Part shown: positions 33,978 to 45,841 of the stretch, piece after piece
How the letters are laid out: every line of letters begins with the position of its first letter
Position numbering within the stretch: the first letter of the stretch is position 1
Assembly (NCBI GenBank): GCA_947034885.2
Contig: OX344752.2
Span: forward strand, 620,001-684,000
Reading direction: 5' to 3'
DNA: 64,000 nt
DNA from: Thuidium tamariscinum
Taxonomy: Eukaryota; Streptophyta; Bryopsida; Hypnales; Thuidiaceae
The notes under the pieces: generated by a model
The model's database searches: none
The model's input: the letters and a program-made list of their open reading frames with translations, nothing else
Told to the model about the DNA's origin: nothing
Made by a program: the position numbers and the translations under genes

Positions 33978-35198
33978 CTAGAGATCAATTCCATTGTCTT
34001 TTGTCCTACAATTCATTCTATATATATTCTCATTTATTGCCTCATATGTTGTTGCAGATGTTTGGAGCGTATTATTATGGCTTTGTCGATCGGGGTGACA
34101 TGAAGGCGTATCAGGCTATTTCCTATCTTGCTGAGAAGATGGACTGGAGGGACTTCATGATGTCAAATTCCCCCTATTCCATGACCTACGAGAAGCCAGC
34201 AACTCAGAGCCTCGTGGTAGTTCGTTCGAACTCCCCTGCCTCACCTCCCATGATCTCGCCGGACACGGAAAACACCCCAGTCTCTCGACCAAGGGAGATT
34301 GTCGGGCCTCACGTGACATCAGATCCAGGTGTCCAAGGTCTGGACGAATTTGGAACAAATACATTCCAAATTTACTTGTGGATGGCGAATGCAGACGTGA
34401 CTACACGAACTGCAAAGCCAACTGCGCAAGTAGCTGATCAACCAGACTTAGAGTTGGTTGATTCGCAAGCCCCGCCGGTAGCACCGTCCAACATTGTGAT
34501 TGAACTCGAAATTGAAGAAGAGGCGGAGGATAAAATGGAGACGGACACCGAGTGGGAGAGAACCGAGCGCGGGCGGACAGAGGAGGAATACGAGGACCCT
34601 CTCGACTTCAGAGACCGGGACGACTCCTTCCTGAAGGAGGGCTCCCCGGACGACGACGTCGTCATGCAAGAAGTAGGGCGCAATGACGGCGTCGGAGAGG
34701 GGGCCTCTACCAAACAAATCCCTGCCGCAGACGCCGTGGACAAGGACGGGAAGCCCCTGTTCTACGACTTCGCCGATGATGATGATCCACTGATCATCCT
34801 CACGAGTCTGATAACGACGATGAGGACCACGACGGTGCGCCAAAGCAAACTGAGTTGAAGCCGCTACTCCTTCCTGATGGCAGAGTGATGAAGGTGGAAA
34901 AAGACCACTGGAAGGAAGAGGAAGAGAAGCGAGACAAACGCGCAGCTCGGAGGGCTGAGAATGCAAAGAAGGACAAAGAGTTGGCGGATGCGCGGGCACA
35001 AATTATCGAGGTGCAGCAGGAGTCGCAGCAGAAGTATTCTGACCTCTCCAGTCAATTCGAGGAGCTGAAAAAGATGTTTCAATCTCAATTCAGCCAAGGA
35101 GGGACTCCACCAATGTCGCAAGCTTCAACGACAACGTCTTCAGTTCCGGCACCTCCCGGTCCTACGGAGGTCGTAGTCCTCGTGGCTGGACTTCCTCA

Positions 35199-35383
35199 TC
35201 CTCGACTCGAGGATAACGCTCACGTTACATCATTGGCCCACGATGAGGTCGTCGCGTGCACCCCAACGTCACAGGTGGCTCCGACTGTGGTCTCACCTGA
35301 TGTGGGTGCCTTTCAGATTACCCATCTGCAACCACGAAGGCCTGCACTAGAGGAGGCTCGGGACTATCGTCGACTCGACAATA
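35199..35383. repeat. Palindrome pair E, within coding sequence
   Basis: ATCCTCGACTCGAGGATAA (35199-35217) and TATCGTCGACTCGACAATA (35365-35383) fall in the low-complexity C-terminal coding region. They are the first good matches outside predicted introns. Confidence 0.75.
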
Positions 35384-36143
35384 TTCTTGAAGAGGGGGTG
35401 GAGAAGGACTTAGCGACAGCTGCACCAGAGTGTCGGGTGTCTGAGCAAGTTCAAGTCTCAGCGGAAGTGTCTTCTCTCGTGGACAATGAAGAGAAGCTAG
35501 ACTACGGAGAGAATGAGGCTGACGACAATGTGCCTGCAGAAAGCGATGTGGATGCTCTCGCTGCTGCTCTGGGAGAGCAGGCCGCCCTCGATGCGACTGA
35601 GTCCGCACAGGTACTAACTTCTGACCCTTACTGCTTTGATTGACTTCAGAAAACTTGAAGTCTAGTTAGCGATAGTAAGTGTTGGAGGAAATCATGAATC
35701 TCATTTGTACTCATGGTTTCTGGCAGGAGAAGGTTGCCACTCCTTAATTACCTGGCGCTGACGGAGAATCCGTCTGCGGCGGACAACATGTACAATAGTG
35801 TAGAGTAGAGAGCTCAAGAGTGTATAGTTTTTGGCGGACTAAAATTTTGAATTGTATATACTAAGCGACATCAATAAAAATATATACTTTACGATCTTTA
35901 AAGTATGAACGGTGTCTAATTGTACTTCACTGTCCATGTTTTTTGGCTCAGCTTGAAAAAAATGTAAACTTGCATCGCCCGCTACCCACGAAAGCACTTC
36001 CTACTGGGAGGATGCAGTCGAGTAGAGAATTACAATGCGTATCTCCGCACTCTGCCTTTACCAGTTCCGCATGTAACCAGGTAACTCCAAATTCTTTGTT
36101 GTCCTGCTTTTATCAGGTAGGATCGGAGGGGCGAAGAGAAGTC

Positions 36144-36944
36144 ATGCGGAGGATAGACCGTCCTATGATGCCTCCGCCCAGGAGGAAGTGGCTAAACATT
36201 GTCTTCGACCTGAACGGGGTGTTGTGCCACACCGTAATGAAGTCCTACGGCGACAAATTCAAACCGTACAAACTCGAAGACAATGTTCTGAGCCATTGAA
36301 ACCCCACGATCATCGGCCAGAAGGCAGTGTTCGCGCAACAGAACGTCGCCGAATTTCTTCGACACGTTTCGGAGATAGCGAACAAAATTGTAGTGTGGTC
36401 GTCCATGGCCAAGCGGAACGCGGAACCGATCGCGGAATTCTTGTTCCGGGGGTGCAGACCGCCCTACAATGTCTTAGGCCAAGAGCAATGCACAAAAATA
36501 GAAATCGCTCCTGGCAAATTCTTTCGTTGGGGAAAGTCGCCCTTGTTCATGAAATTCCTCGAGGGCGATCTCATGGGCACTAACAGTCAGGGCGTGTCGT
36601 TCTTTGCGCATGACACCATCCTCATTGATGACTCTCCCGAAAAGAGTGTCCTCAATGTGAATGGGAACACGCTCCTTCTGGAGTCGTGGACCCACGATAT
36701 GCGCAGGGACGACGTGCTCATGGGGCAGCTCCTGCCGTGGATCCGCCGACTCCACTCGGAGTGCGACCCGGAAGGGGAGTTGCTCGAATACGTCGACGAC
36801 AACCGGATCGGCGTCAATCCGCTTGGCCGCAACGACGCCCACTATAAGGAAATAATGGGAGCAATGAGGGAGTCCGCCGAGGTCATGGGGGCTCGATTTG
36901 ATAGCTTCAACACGGGTCTCATTGCACCGAGGCGACGTTGTTAG
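36144..36944 (+). pseudogene. FCP1/NLI-interacting-factor-like HAD phosphatase in the transposon
   Basis: From ATG 36144 the frame encodes KWLNIVFDLNGVLCHTV, matching HAD motif I of the FCP1/SCP family but with Asn in place of the second Asp (DLNG instead of DxDx). KIVVWSSMAKRNAEPI (motif II region) and ILIDDSPEKSVLN (motif III) follow. The protein is about 266 aa and ends IAPRRRC. One in-frame TGA (36297-36299) interrupts it about 50 codons in. FCP1-like enzymes dephosphorylate RNA polymerase II tail serines; the changed motif suggests altered or lost activity. It follows the ParB/methyltransferase-like gene in the same direction and has an AATAAA at about 37036. It could be cargo or a captured host gene. 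Confidence 0.65.
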
Positions 36945-37115
36945 AATTAGACTTTTTTGTAGTGGCGCGCATTCAGGGAGCACAAGCATATCGTATCGTA
37001 TCTTATTTTTTCATGTATGACATAATTTTTTGTAAATAAAATATATTTAGTTGTATATATCATATTCTTTCCTTGTTTTGAAAGTTGTCTTCGACCAAAT
37101 GAATGCCAATTTCAC

Positions 37116-38090
37116 ATGTACCCATGTACTCATGGAGAGAAATCGACGGTGGGTTCTTGTAACCATTGTGCAATGCAGGTTTCAGCCTTCCGCTCTGTTC
37201 CAACACACAAAAGACAGAGGCTCACGAGGAGCCTCCTTTCGGGGTCGCTCAAGTCGAGGTCCATCGACAGTTCCGAATCCGACGGTGGAAGCTGTGAAAC
37301 GGCTCCCGTGTCCAAGCCTTACATGTTGCGTTCTGCTACTGACGCGGCGTCCGCCGCCATAGACTTCACCAAGGGAAACATCGAGGACGGCGTCGTGAAC
37401 AGTCCCCCGAGTCGCACATCGGGGAGGACTCCCATCTGCTCGCCTTCGCCCTTGAGGCGGGCATCCTCGAGTCGAGGACCCTCTTCGTCGCTCGATCGGC
37501 GGGCAGATGCTGCGATGAGTCGAAGATTAGAACTTCCCGACGACGATGTTGGAGGGGATCCTCGAGGCGAGGATGATGTACCATCGTTTTCTCCGGTGCC
37601 CACTAGCCGCACCAACGGAGTGAAGTCGACTAGTGGACCAGTAACGGGCACAGTGGTCTAAGCTGCCGCGACAGATGAAACGCATTGTTCACCTCGACTC
37701 CACGATAATCCAACCCATTCATCACTGTCCGCGGGAGCTAGACGTCTCTCATCCTCGGATAGTCTTTTTCGTCAACGAATTATTAGAGAGCATCGACGTT
37801 CTCTCGAGGCCAAGTCCGAGGGAACTATTCCTGCGAACGTAGGCGGTGCGAAGGCGTCGGTGCCAAGGCCGCCTCAACAACATTCCAAATCCCTTTCCAC
37901 TACAGGAGTTCCTCAAAGCGCGTGCAAATCGAAACGAAAAGCCACTGCATCTCTTAGTGTCAGCGAGACCGGTGCTCTTTACAATGGAAGTGGCCCGCAT
38001 TATTCTTCTCGACGCAAGGACATCTTAAGAGGTCTTGCGAAGCTTAAAGCCATAGAGGCAGGAAAGGCTATTTCCGCAACCAATAAGTGA
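37116..38090 (+). pseudogene. Ser/Arg-rich ORF of unknown function, one in-frame stop
   Basis: The frame is open from 37116 to 38090 except for a TAA at 37659-37661. The predicted product is rich in Ser, Pro, Arg and Asp (PICSPSPLRRASSSRGPSSS), with a basic C-terminus (SRRKDILRGLAKLKAIEA). A splice-acceptor-like ATGCAG|G lies at about 37176, so the true start may differ. No domain is recognised. Three motif-like palindromes lie inside it. It has the same direction and similar G+C as the two genes before it and is probably the last gene of the element. Confidence 0.4.
37461..37708. repeat. Palindrome group F, degenerate copies
   Basis: Sites at 37461-37480, 37557-37577 and 37688-37708 keep the CTCGA(G)TCGAGGA core but have lost parts of the outer TTATC/GATAA arms. 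No copy is seen to the right of here, which helps place the right part of the element near 38.1 kb. Confidence 0.6.
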
Positions 38091-41000
38091 TGCGCAAGAA
38101 AGAGAATTATGTTCTCCAAGCCATTAGCTACTCAAGATCTTTACTAAAAATAGAATGGTCTGCAACTGGATCTTAGATTTTCCTTGTCCGTTCTTTGTGT
38201 ATAATCCTAGTACCTGTAATTAGTATCCAATTGGACATAGAGAAATAGTAAGAGAACTTGAAGGCTTCATTCGTGTACAATCACTACCAAATAAAGGTCC
38301 TAGGGCTTTGTTTTAGGATGTAGAGACTTTGGCATTTATTTAGAAATTCACATGTATATCAAGTCTTCATCAAAAATTCTTCTTAGAAATAGTCAAAAAA
38401 TGCTATGAAAACTTTATTGAAGCAATTTCTTTTGTGCACCTAGACTCCTAGAGTGGGATGATGATAAATGTGTGTTTAGTGGTATATGTTGTCTCAAAGA
38501 ATATGTATAAAGATTCATTTAGTTGCTCAATGTCATTGGCATATTTGTTTGATAGGCCTTTTGAGGTAGGCAACAAATCTTTAACTTTGGTCTTTGTGTT
38601 AGAAAGCAACCACCTTATGCACAACATCAATGAACCATAGATGGTGTGAGGCCTATAGAAATCAAGAAGGTTGACACTGTAGAAGATCTAATTGGTGCCA
38701 TGGAGTTTTAGATGTCAAAGTTGGATAAGGCTCTACCATATTTGTATATTCTTTGTCAACAAGTTCTTGGTATCCATCAAAGCAAAAATGGAGTTTTATT
38801 GTGCAATCTTAGAGCTTGGTGATAGAATAATGCAAAAGAAAAAAATTTAATATTGGTAACCAAATGATATTGGCAATCTATATTTAAAATTATCTAAGTA
38901 CCTTTCAAAGGTTTAGGCTAATGAGTTCTTTTAGAAAGAGTGATAAATAAATCTTCTTCTAGTATTGAAAATGAAATTGATTAGGAAATGAAAAGTTTTC
39001 AATGTAATTGTTGTGATGATCTTTAAACTGGAGTTGATTTAGAGCTTGTCTTGTATAGATTCTATTTGTTAAGCGCTAAAATGTTACAAACCCTACTTTG
39101 TAGGCTTTTTACAAATTTTACTTTGTTTAAGTGGCTTTACACTTTCAAATCTCTTACATCTTGATTTTTTAAATAATTCCTAATTTCAATATCTAACAAA
39201 TATGGTTTTGCTTCACACCATTCCAACAATTATTGTGAAAGGCATGAAATTCTTTGAATTTCCATCAATGGTGGTATCTAAATAAATAATCCTTAGGAAA
39301 TTAATGTTTGAAATTTGTTATTTCGTTTACAAATGACGAAACTGCATATTTACAAAAAGACAAAATTGCGTATTTTGGTAGCATAGCAATTGTGAATAAC
39401 TTACTACAAATGGAATCTCTCTTTTATTTTTCTTTGAAATTTTCACTCATTTTCTTTGGATGTAGATATAAGGCCCAACAATTTTCATAACTTATGACTA
39501 CATGGTTAAAAAGTTATTGTATCATATGTGATTTTTAGTATTTGGCAAGCACCTTGGCCAATTCAATTTTTTTTGAAATAATTACTTTTCTGAAAAATTA
39601 AAAATTAAAAATGTTTTTCATGGTATAAATTTATATATGTGAAATGCTTTTAATCATTCCATATTGATTAATGAAACAAAAATTATATGGAGATTTAGTT
39701 TGTGTATGGTTAAGGATTTACTATTCTAAAATATACTCTAAAGTCTTTTGTTTAACTCACTTTACAATATTTTTGTAAAAAGAATAAAAATTTAGGTGTA
39801 AATTTTTCATTACATTACAACCATTAGGATTGACATTTTTCAATTCCATAAATAAATTTCTTAACATTTTGTATTCTAAATCATTCACTACTTTTTTGTA
39901 CTTATTATCTTTTTTCAAGATGTTGTGCACCTCCAAATGATCTAAAACTTTTCAAGAATGTAGCAAACTTGCTTTGATGAATGAATCCAAAGAATTGCAA
40001 CCATCTTGGACATTTTTTCATAGAAATGTGAGCTTGTGAAATGCAAGTGCTTGGTTTTTTGTAAGGCCCAAAAAAACATTTTTATCAATTCAAATGCTAG
40101 TATCTTGCAATCCACAAGGTGGAAATTTCTGAAATTTGTTCCACATCTTTTTTTAACAAGCTAACTATAAGATCCTATGATTATTTGTCTCAAAAGATGG
40201 GTTTTTTTCCTAGAATTTTGCACTTGTAATAAAAATGGCAATTTTAGAACGTTTTGGACAAAACATAGTTAAACATCTTTAGGGATTAAATATATTGATG
40301 TTTGTTCAAAAAGATTTGTTTCATTCTATTTTGAATATTCTTTGAGAACGTGAGGACATTTCATCTTCCACTTAATTACAGTTTGAATGTTTGTTATTTT
40401 TAGATTGTTTTCTTCTTTGAATCCTTAAGGACCAAGAGTTCATTTAAGGTAGGTAAACCTAGAATGTCACCTGACACTTAAAGCGCCATCTACAATATGC
40501 CTACAATCCTACATTTTCAAAATCATTCATGTACCCAAACTGTAGATGGTGCTTTTAGAAACAAACTTTGATTGTTAATAACTTTTATATATAGTATCCA
40601 AATCCTCCGTTCTTTGGTGTGTTGGAACATTCTTTCACTTGCCAACAGGATTGTTTAAAAATGTGAACAGCATAATAATAGTAACTAGGCCCAATATGAA
40701 TAAGTGGCACTTTTCGGTGTACTCACCTTACAAGACATTGGAAATTTATTAGAGTGATCATGAAGTCAGAAATGATTGGAATAAAAAAATTTGAATTGAA
40801 TGCTTGGATCAAAAGTTATATATGAAAAAAATTGAGCAAATTGGAAAATTTGGCATCTTTTGTATATTCATTATTTACTTTTGAAATTTAGTATATATGT
40901 AATTAGTATAATACAATATGCAATTGTACGTTAATCTTCTTGTAGTGCAAAAATCTCATTGCAAGAGGAGTAAAACTCTTTTAATTTTGTCAAACAAATT

Positions 41001-43720
41001 TGAAAAAAAAACATTTTTTTGTAAATGTAAACACTTTTATTTAAATTTATAATTTCAAAAATTTTGAATTTTTTTACATATTTGAAACATTGATCTCTAA
41101 GTTTCACTCTTTGGATTTTAGACAAAAATTGAATCTTCATTGCACAATAAACCATCAAAAAATGACTAGTAGCTGTGATTGCAATAAACACTTATACAAA
41201 TTTGCGTCACACCTTTTATCAATGATCTCTTTTTTGACCACTTAATTTTTTTATTCTAGCTCCAAATGACTTAAAGTTTATAAAAACGTACTTATCACTA
41301 TTATACACTTTATTTAGTTTTTTGAAAAATTTTAAGAATACTTTAAGATTTCAAAATAGCCCCCAATTTTATGCCACACTTGCTAGATTAGGGTTTTTTA
41401 GTACTACTAAGTACCCAAATTAAAGTTGAAAATTGGAGGAGGTGGCATTCTACCAGATTTGTAGGTATCCTATAAAGGAGCTCTAGAAATAGCTAATTTA
41501 ACATCGTATAGAAGTCTACGAAGCGAACCTCTTTTGCTTGCATTTCAAAATATATTTAAAAAAAGTTGTTTTTGTTTTTGTTTTTGTTTTTTATGGGACC
41601 TCCGGAGGATGCCGATGTTCCTGACATTGGGAACGCCAAGTCGCCAACGTTTCCTTAGAGGTCAACAAAGAACTTGAAAAGAACAATTCCTAAGAAAGAA
41701 AAACAATATTCTTCCATTTGAAGAAATTATTCAGAGGTGCTCACTTTACAAATTCGTGGTTTTTGAACAAGATGGTTGCAAATTATCCTATATATGCACT
41801 AGTGATTGTGGGTGGCAAGGTGAGCCTTTATATTTTCTAAAACTTGATGGAATTCGTCTCTTTGGCTTGCATAAATAAAATTTTCTTATGTTCGACAGTT
41901 TTTGCTCCAGTCCAAACTTGTGTTGCCATAATTAATGATCACCAGTCCTGAAGCTGACCAAGATAGGCTTTTACAGGTAAAAGCACTGTCAAGACTGTGA
42001 GGATCACTTTGAGATGAGAGAATTTAATTTGGAAGTCTAGGACTAGAGCTCCAACAACTTGGCTGTCGATGGTCGTGACGACATGAAACCTAAGCTTGAG
42101 ATGAGTGGAAACCATACCCTGTATATCCTTCTAATAGTGGGTTGCAACCCAAAACATTGGAATTTTGCATTCAACAATAAATTTTTACTTTCTCCTATTC
42201 TACTCTCTATAATTGGTATAATTCTAATAATCCTAATGATGAATGAACTATCGTTCTATTCAACTAATGGTTTTTAGAATCTTTATACTACAATCTTTAT
42301 TAATAGAGACTGCTATTTTTTTCTTTCCAACAAGCTATCACTTGCATGATTTGAACCAGATATGAGAAAGACTTTTCAACAAAATGAACTTGTTGTTGAC
42401 AATCTTTCTAAAGTCTACTAGCATATTTGTTGTGCACCTGTAATTGTGCATGTGATCATGATACCTTGAGTTGGCCCATTTAAGCTCAATGGAAGCACAT
42501 TTTGTGTAGCATATTGCTCCAAATGATTTGGTTGATAATTGAGTATAAAATCTTAGTTTTAAGTTTTTGAGTGTAAGTGTTGAATGCTACTAGAGTCCTT
42601 TTTTACATTTGTTTGGCTATAGGATCTTAGGGTGAAGCTAATTTCTAGTTTTTGCTTGACAAAGCAATCGTCGTCTAGTAGAAACAAAGAGAGATGGTTC
42701 AAAAGGACCACCAAGGTTTGGAATGTTTGTGATTCCATCTCCCTTTCATGCGAGTTCAGGAACTCTAGGTGCATCTCCAAGAGCTACAAGGAGTCTTAGA
42801 GAGTAGGTGGCACTTCGGTCATTAGGAAAAGGTATTTAACAAAAAATTGTAAATCTTAAGACCCAAACTTTTGTTTGAAGTACTTACCCTCACATAGAGT
42901 TTTGAGGTCTTGTATTTCAAAATTTCGTCCTTTTACAGAATCCCAATCTTGCACTATAACAAGCCCTAATGAAATATCACTATAGCATCTGTTGTTTCCA
43001 TTCAAATTTCATTTGCTTCTTTCAAACAATTGGGTTATTCTCTGAAATTTGAGCATCCTATGAAGAGGTATATTTTGTGTATTACAGTGGATTTATTTGG
43101 TGATCAGTCTAATATTGGTACATACTCCAAACTTAGAAGGTACTGCTCAGTTCTTCTTGATTTCACATCATTTGTAGTCATTACAATCATTAGTCTCTCA
43201 TTTGAAAATTGCATTATAAGATTCTAGAGAACCCCTATTGAGCAAGTCTGTTTGAATTTACATGAAAGAAAGCCTTCAAAATTGAGAGCTCAATTTGAAC
43301 AAGTGAGATCTCTTCAAGCGAATGTACCATTACCTCCACATGTGAGAATATGGCATAGCTTTTTTCTGCTTTATCCATTCCGACTCTTATCTGGCATTAT
43401 TTTCAAAAGTGGCGTTAAGCTACTACTTAAAAACAATTTGGTGATCTTATTTGGTGCAATTTTAAATACTTATAAAAATTAGAGGATGCTATAGGTCACC
43501 ACATTCCAATATAGGAGCACCGTAGCCTTGTCGCCTACGTTGAGAACCCAAGGTACAAATTTCTATCATATCCTTTGGAGGTCTTGTCCTACCATGATTA
43601 TGTATTTGCTCTTGTTCCAACTCTAACTAAAGATAGAGTTGAAGCTATAAAGATTACAAGTGTTCAGAAAAAAGTAGCGGAAAGAGGAACATTGCCAAAG
43701 CCAAGTCGATAGGAGACATT
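38091..43720. other. AT-rich intergenic sequence with a diverged dispersed repeat
   Basis: No gene is recognised. 40150-41570 is the diverged direct counterpart of 3180-4240. A (GTTTTT)n run lies at about 41562-41592, followed by a short GC-rich patch of unknown origin (41598-41660). The right end of the large transposon should lie in the first few hundred bases, but no terminal repeat is evident. Confidence 0.55.
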
Positions 43721-43721
43721 T

Positions 43722-44452
43722 GGGTGATTGCAAGAAAGGGTTGTCCTTTTTGGCGTCACAATGGAAGTGACATTTGTGCCATTGGTTATAATTTTTGGGG
43801 TATTAATCCAATGTACTTGAAATTTTTATTGAAGATGACCAACTTGATAATAAAGAAATTCCTTATTTTTCAGAAATTTCCAAAAAACATTTTCTAATTA
43901 AATTTTAATTTACCTAATTTGTCACACTTTGCAATTTAGGGTTTTTAGTACTGTGGAGTATCAAAATTAATGATGTAGACTTGAAATTTGTATGGTATAT
44001 TTATACACTAAAGATTTATGAGTTGACCAAAAATATTTTTAAAAAACATTATTTTATGTCCTCTACATTGATGCAAACAGGGGCCCCTTGCGCATACAAT
44101 TCTGAACATCAAAAATGGTTTCAAAATAATTCTTTTGGTGAAATCTCATCATCATCAATCCTTCCCAAATTGAAAATTTTTAGTTTTTTTAAAAATTGCT
44201 TTTCCTATTTTTTACAAATTAAAATGTGAAAGTACTCATTTTCATGAGATTTTGCACTTTTCTAATTCTCCTAGTTAGAGAATTTTCCTGAACTTTTCCT
44301 TATTAGGGTACCTTCTTCTTAAAGGTATATTCATGAAAATTATTTTTCACAATTTTTAAAAATTGTTTTTCTAATTAAATAGTACTCCTGAAAAAATTGT
44401 GAGTACTATTCAAAACGAGACAAAAAATGGGAGGCCTTTCTTGCAATCACCC
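43722..44452. mobile_element. ~730-bp TIR element, copy 1, with 4-bp target duplication
   Basis: It starts GGGTGATTGCAAGAAAG and ends with the reverse complement (CTTTCTTGCAATCACCC). ATTT flanks both ends (43718-43721 and 44453-44456). The interior is AT-rich with weakly conserved phrases shared with the other copies ('ttagggtttttagtact'). It has no ORF for a transposase, so it is non-autonomous. A 4-bp duplication narrows the superfamily to ones such as Sola or Chapaev, but this is not proven. Confidence 0.75.
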
Positions 44453-45119
44453 ATTTCCACTGTGGTCCTTGAGACCGATTGGATTACCAAACATTTGCAT
44501 CAAGTGTTGAAGATGCTTGTGGAATGAATTAATGTGGTCGACATCTTTGCCTTTGCTTCTGAGAGTGCCTTGAAAAATTCAACCACAGTTTTGTGGCAGG
44601 TGAGCGTCAATGATTTGGGATAAAGGATAAGTGTTATAAAGTGTTTAAGTTTTTATTGGTTGATAGACCTAAAATTGGCACAAGTTTTGATGGTGGATAT
44701 TCTAAAAGTTTATTTACACTCATTGGTTTTCTTGGGGTGTTACTTTGATTCTTGTTGCAAGTAGATACCTCTACTTTAAGTTCAATTTTTACTCGGGAGA
44801 TTGTTGTTGGTGGGTATGGAAATTGGATTAGGAAATGCATACAATGGCATTGGAATCCCATGTAGATTCTAGAAGTAATGAACACCTTGTGCTACACATT
44901 TCATCTAGTCCCCAGAGGTTATTATCTGGCCATGTTCTATACGTGTCCCATCTTCTATTGCAAAAAAACAATAGATCTCATGTAGATTGTCTTGTGACCT
45001 TTATGTCTGAGATGGATTTGGAAAGAAGAAATATGAGGAGTTTATTGTAAGCCTATGCATGTTGAAATGAGTACTTATTTTAAAGGCTTTCTTAGAGGAC
45101 AAGGATTTATAGGGTAGGA

Positions 45120-45841
45120 GGGTGATTGCAAGAAACACCTATCCTATTTGTTGCGTTAGGCTGATTTTTTCAAGAGTACTTTAAAATTAGAAAATTAATT
45201 TTAATTTTAAAAAAATACAAATAATACATATACCTCTGAGATGAAGGTTTTCACCGAAAGGAAATGGATAAGAAAATTCTCTAAGTAGGAGAACTTGAAA
45301 AGTGCCAAACCTCCAAAAAATATATACCTTCATATTTTAATTAGGGAAAAATAGTAAAAATAGATATTTAAAAAAAATAAAAGGTTTCAATTTGCAAAAA
45401 CTTTATGGAGATGGTCATTCACCAAAAAACCCACCAAAATAATATTTTATATGTTTCAAAATACAAGCAGAAGGGAGCTCACTTTGTAGACCTCTACACC
45501 ACATAAAATTAACTATTTTTAAGAATCCTTCTCTAGAAATCTAGAAGTCTACTAGAAGACCATTTCATCCAAATTTAATGTTAAAAACATTAAAAAAAAG
45601 TATTCCCTAGTACAAAAAAATCCCTAAACTGCCAATTGTGACATCCAATTGGGGTCTATTTTAATATGGTAAACTATTTTTGAAAATTATGAAAAAAATT
45701 ATGGAATATTTATGATAGTTATGAGTACCTTCCCTACAAATCATGAGTCAATCGAAGCTAAAATACAAAAGTTATGGCCAAAAAACAGATCAACATGCAA
45801 CGTGTGATATAAAATAGGACAAGTGTTTCTTGCAATCACCC
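45120..45841. mobile_element. ~730-bp TIR element, copy 2
   Basis: 30-bp terminal inverted repeats (GGGTGATTGCAAGAAACAC...) match with about three differences. The flanking tetramers AGGA and TGGA differ by one base. The interior aligns with the right part of 61.5-62.0 kb in the same orientation. Confidence 0.75.

Larger units (their letters stand above)
33030..35747 (+). pseudogene. ParB-like / DNA-methyltransferase-like transposon gene, 3' part
   Basis: This continues the gene cut at 19880. Peptides read SASWDFLITHPKPEYYKKRL and then, in another frame after a G-rich run near 33235, NREVNFALVDFREAP. NIWLFILKNN and VTMMFLFKKN follow, and then ENVLGIFVGAKFMLAAK|MFGAYYYGFVD. The order and spacing match beta-class DNA amino-methyltransferases, with the catalytic DPPY position read here as DFREAP and the AdoMet loop FxGxG as FVGAK, so catalysis is doubtful. 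An intron 33838-34057 (AAG|GTAATA ... TTGCAG|ATG) lies within the AdoMet-binding region. An acidic region, one frame change near 34790, a coiled coil (34.9-35.1 kb) and a short last exon (35727-35747, ending KVATP) follow. AATAAA lies at about 35873. Confidence 0.5.

Noticed and set aside
7035-38090. Clear terminal inverted repeats or target duplication for the large transposon
   Set aside because: I compared the regions near 6950-7235 and 38090-38300 by eye and found only chance similarities (such as 'cctgtaa' in direct orientation). The ends may lie outside these limits.
41562-41660. GTTTTT repeat followed by a GC-rich patch as a retroelement end or gene
   Set aside because: Too short and without matching features. 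It may be a simple repeat next to a small fragment of unknown origin.
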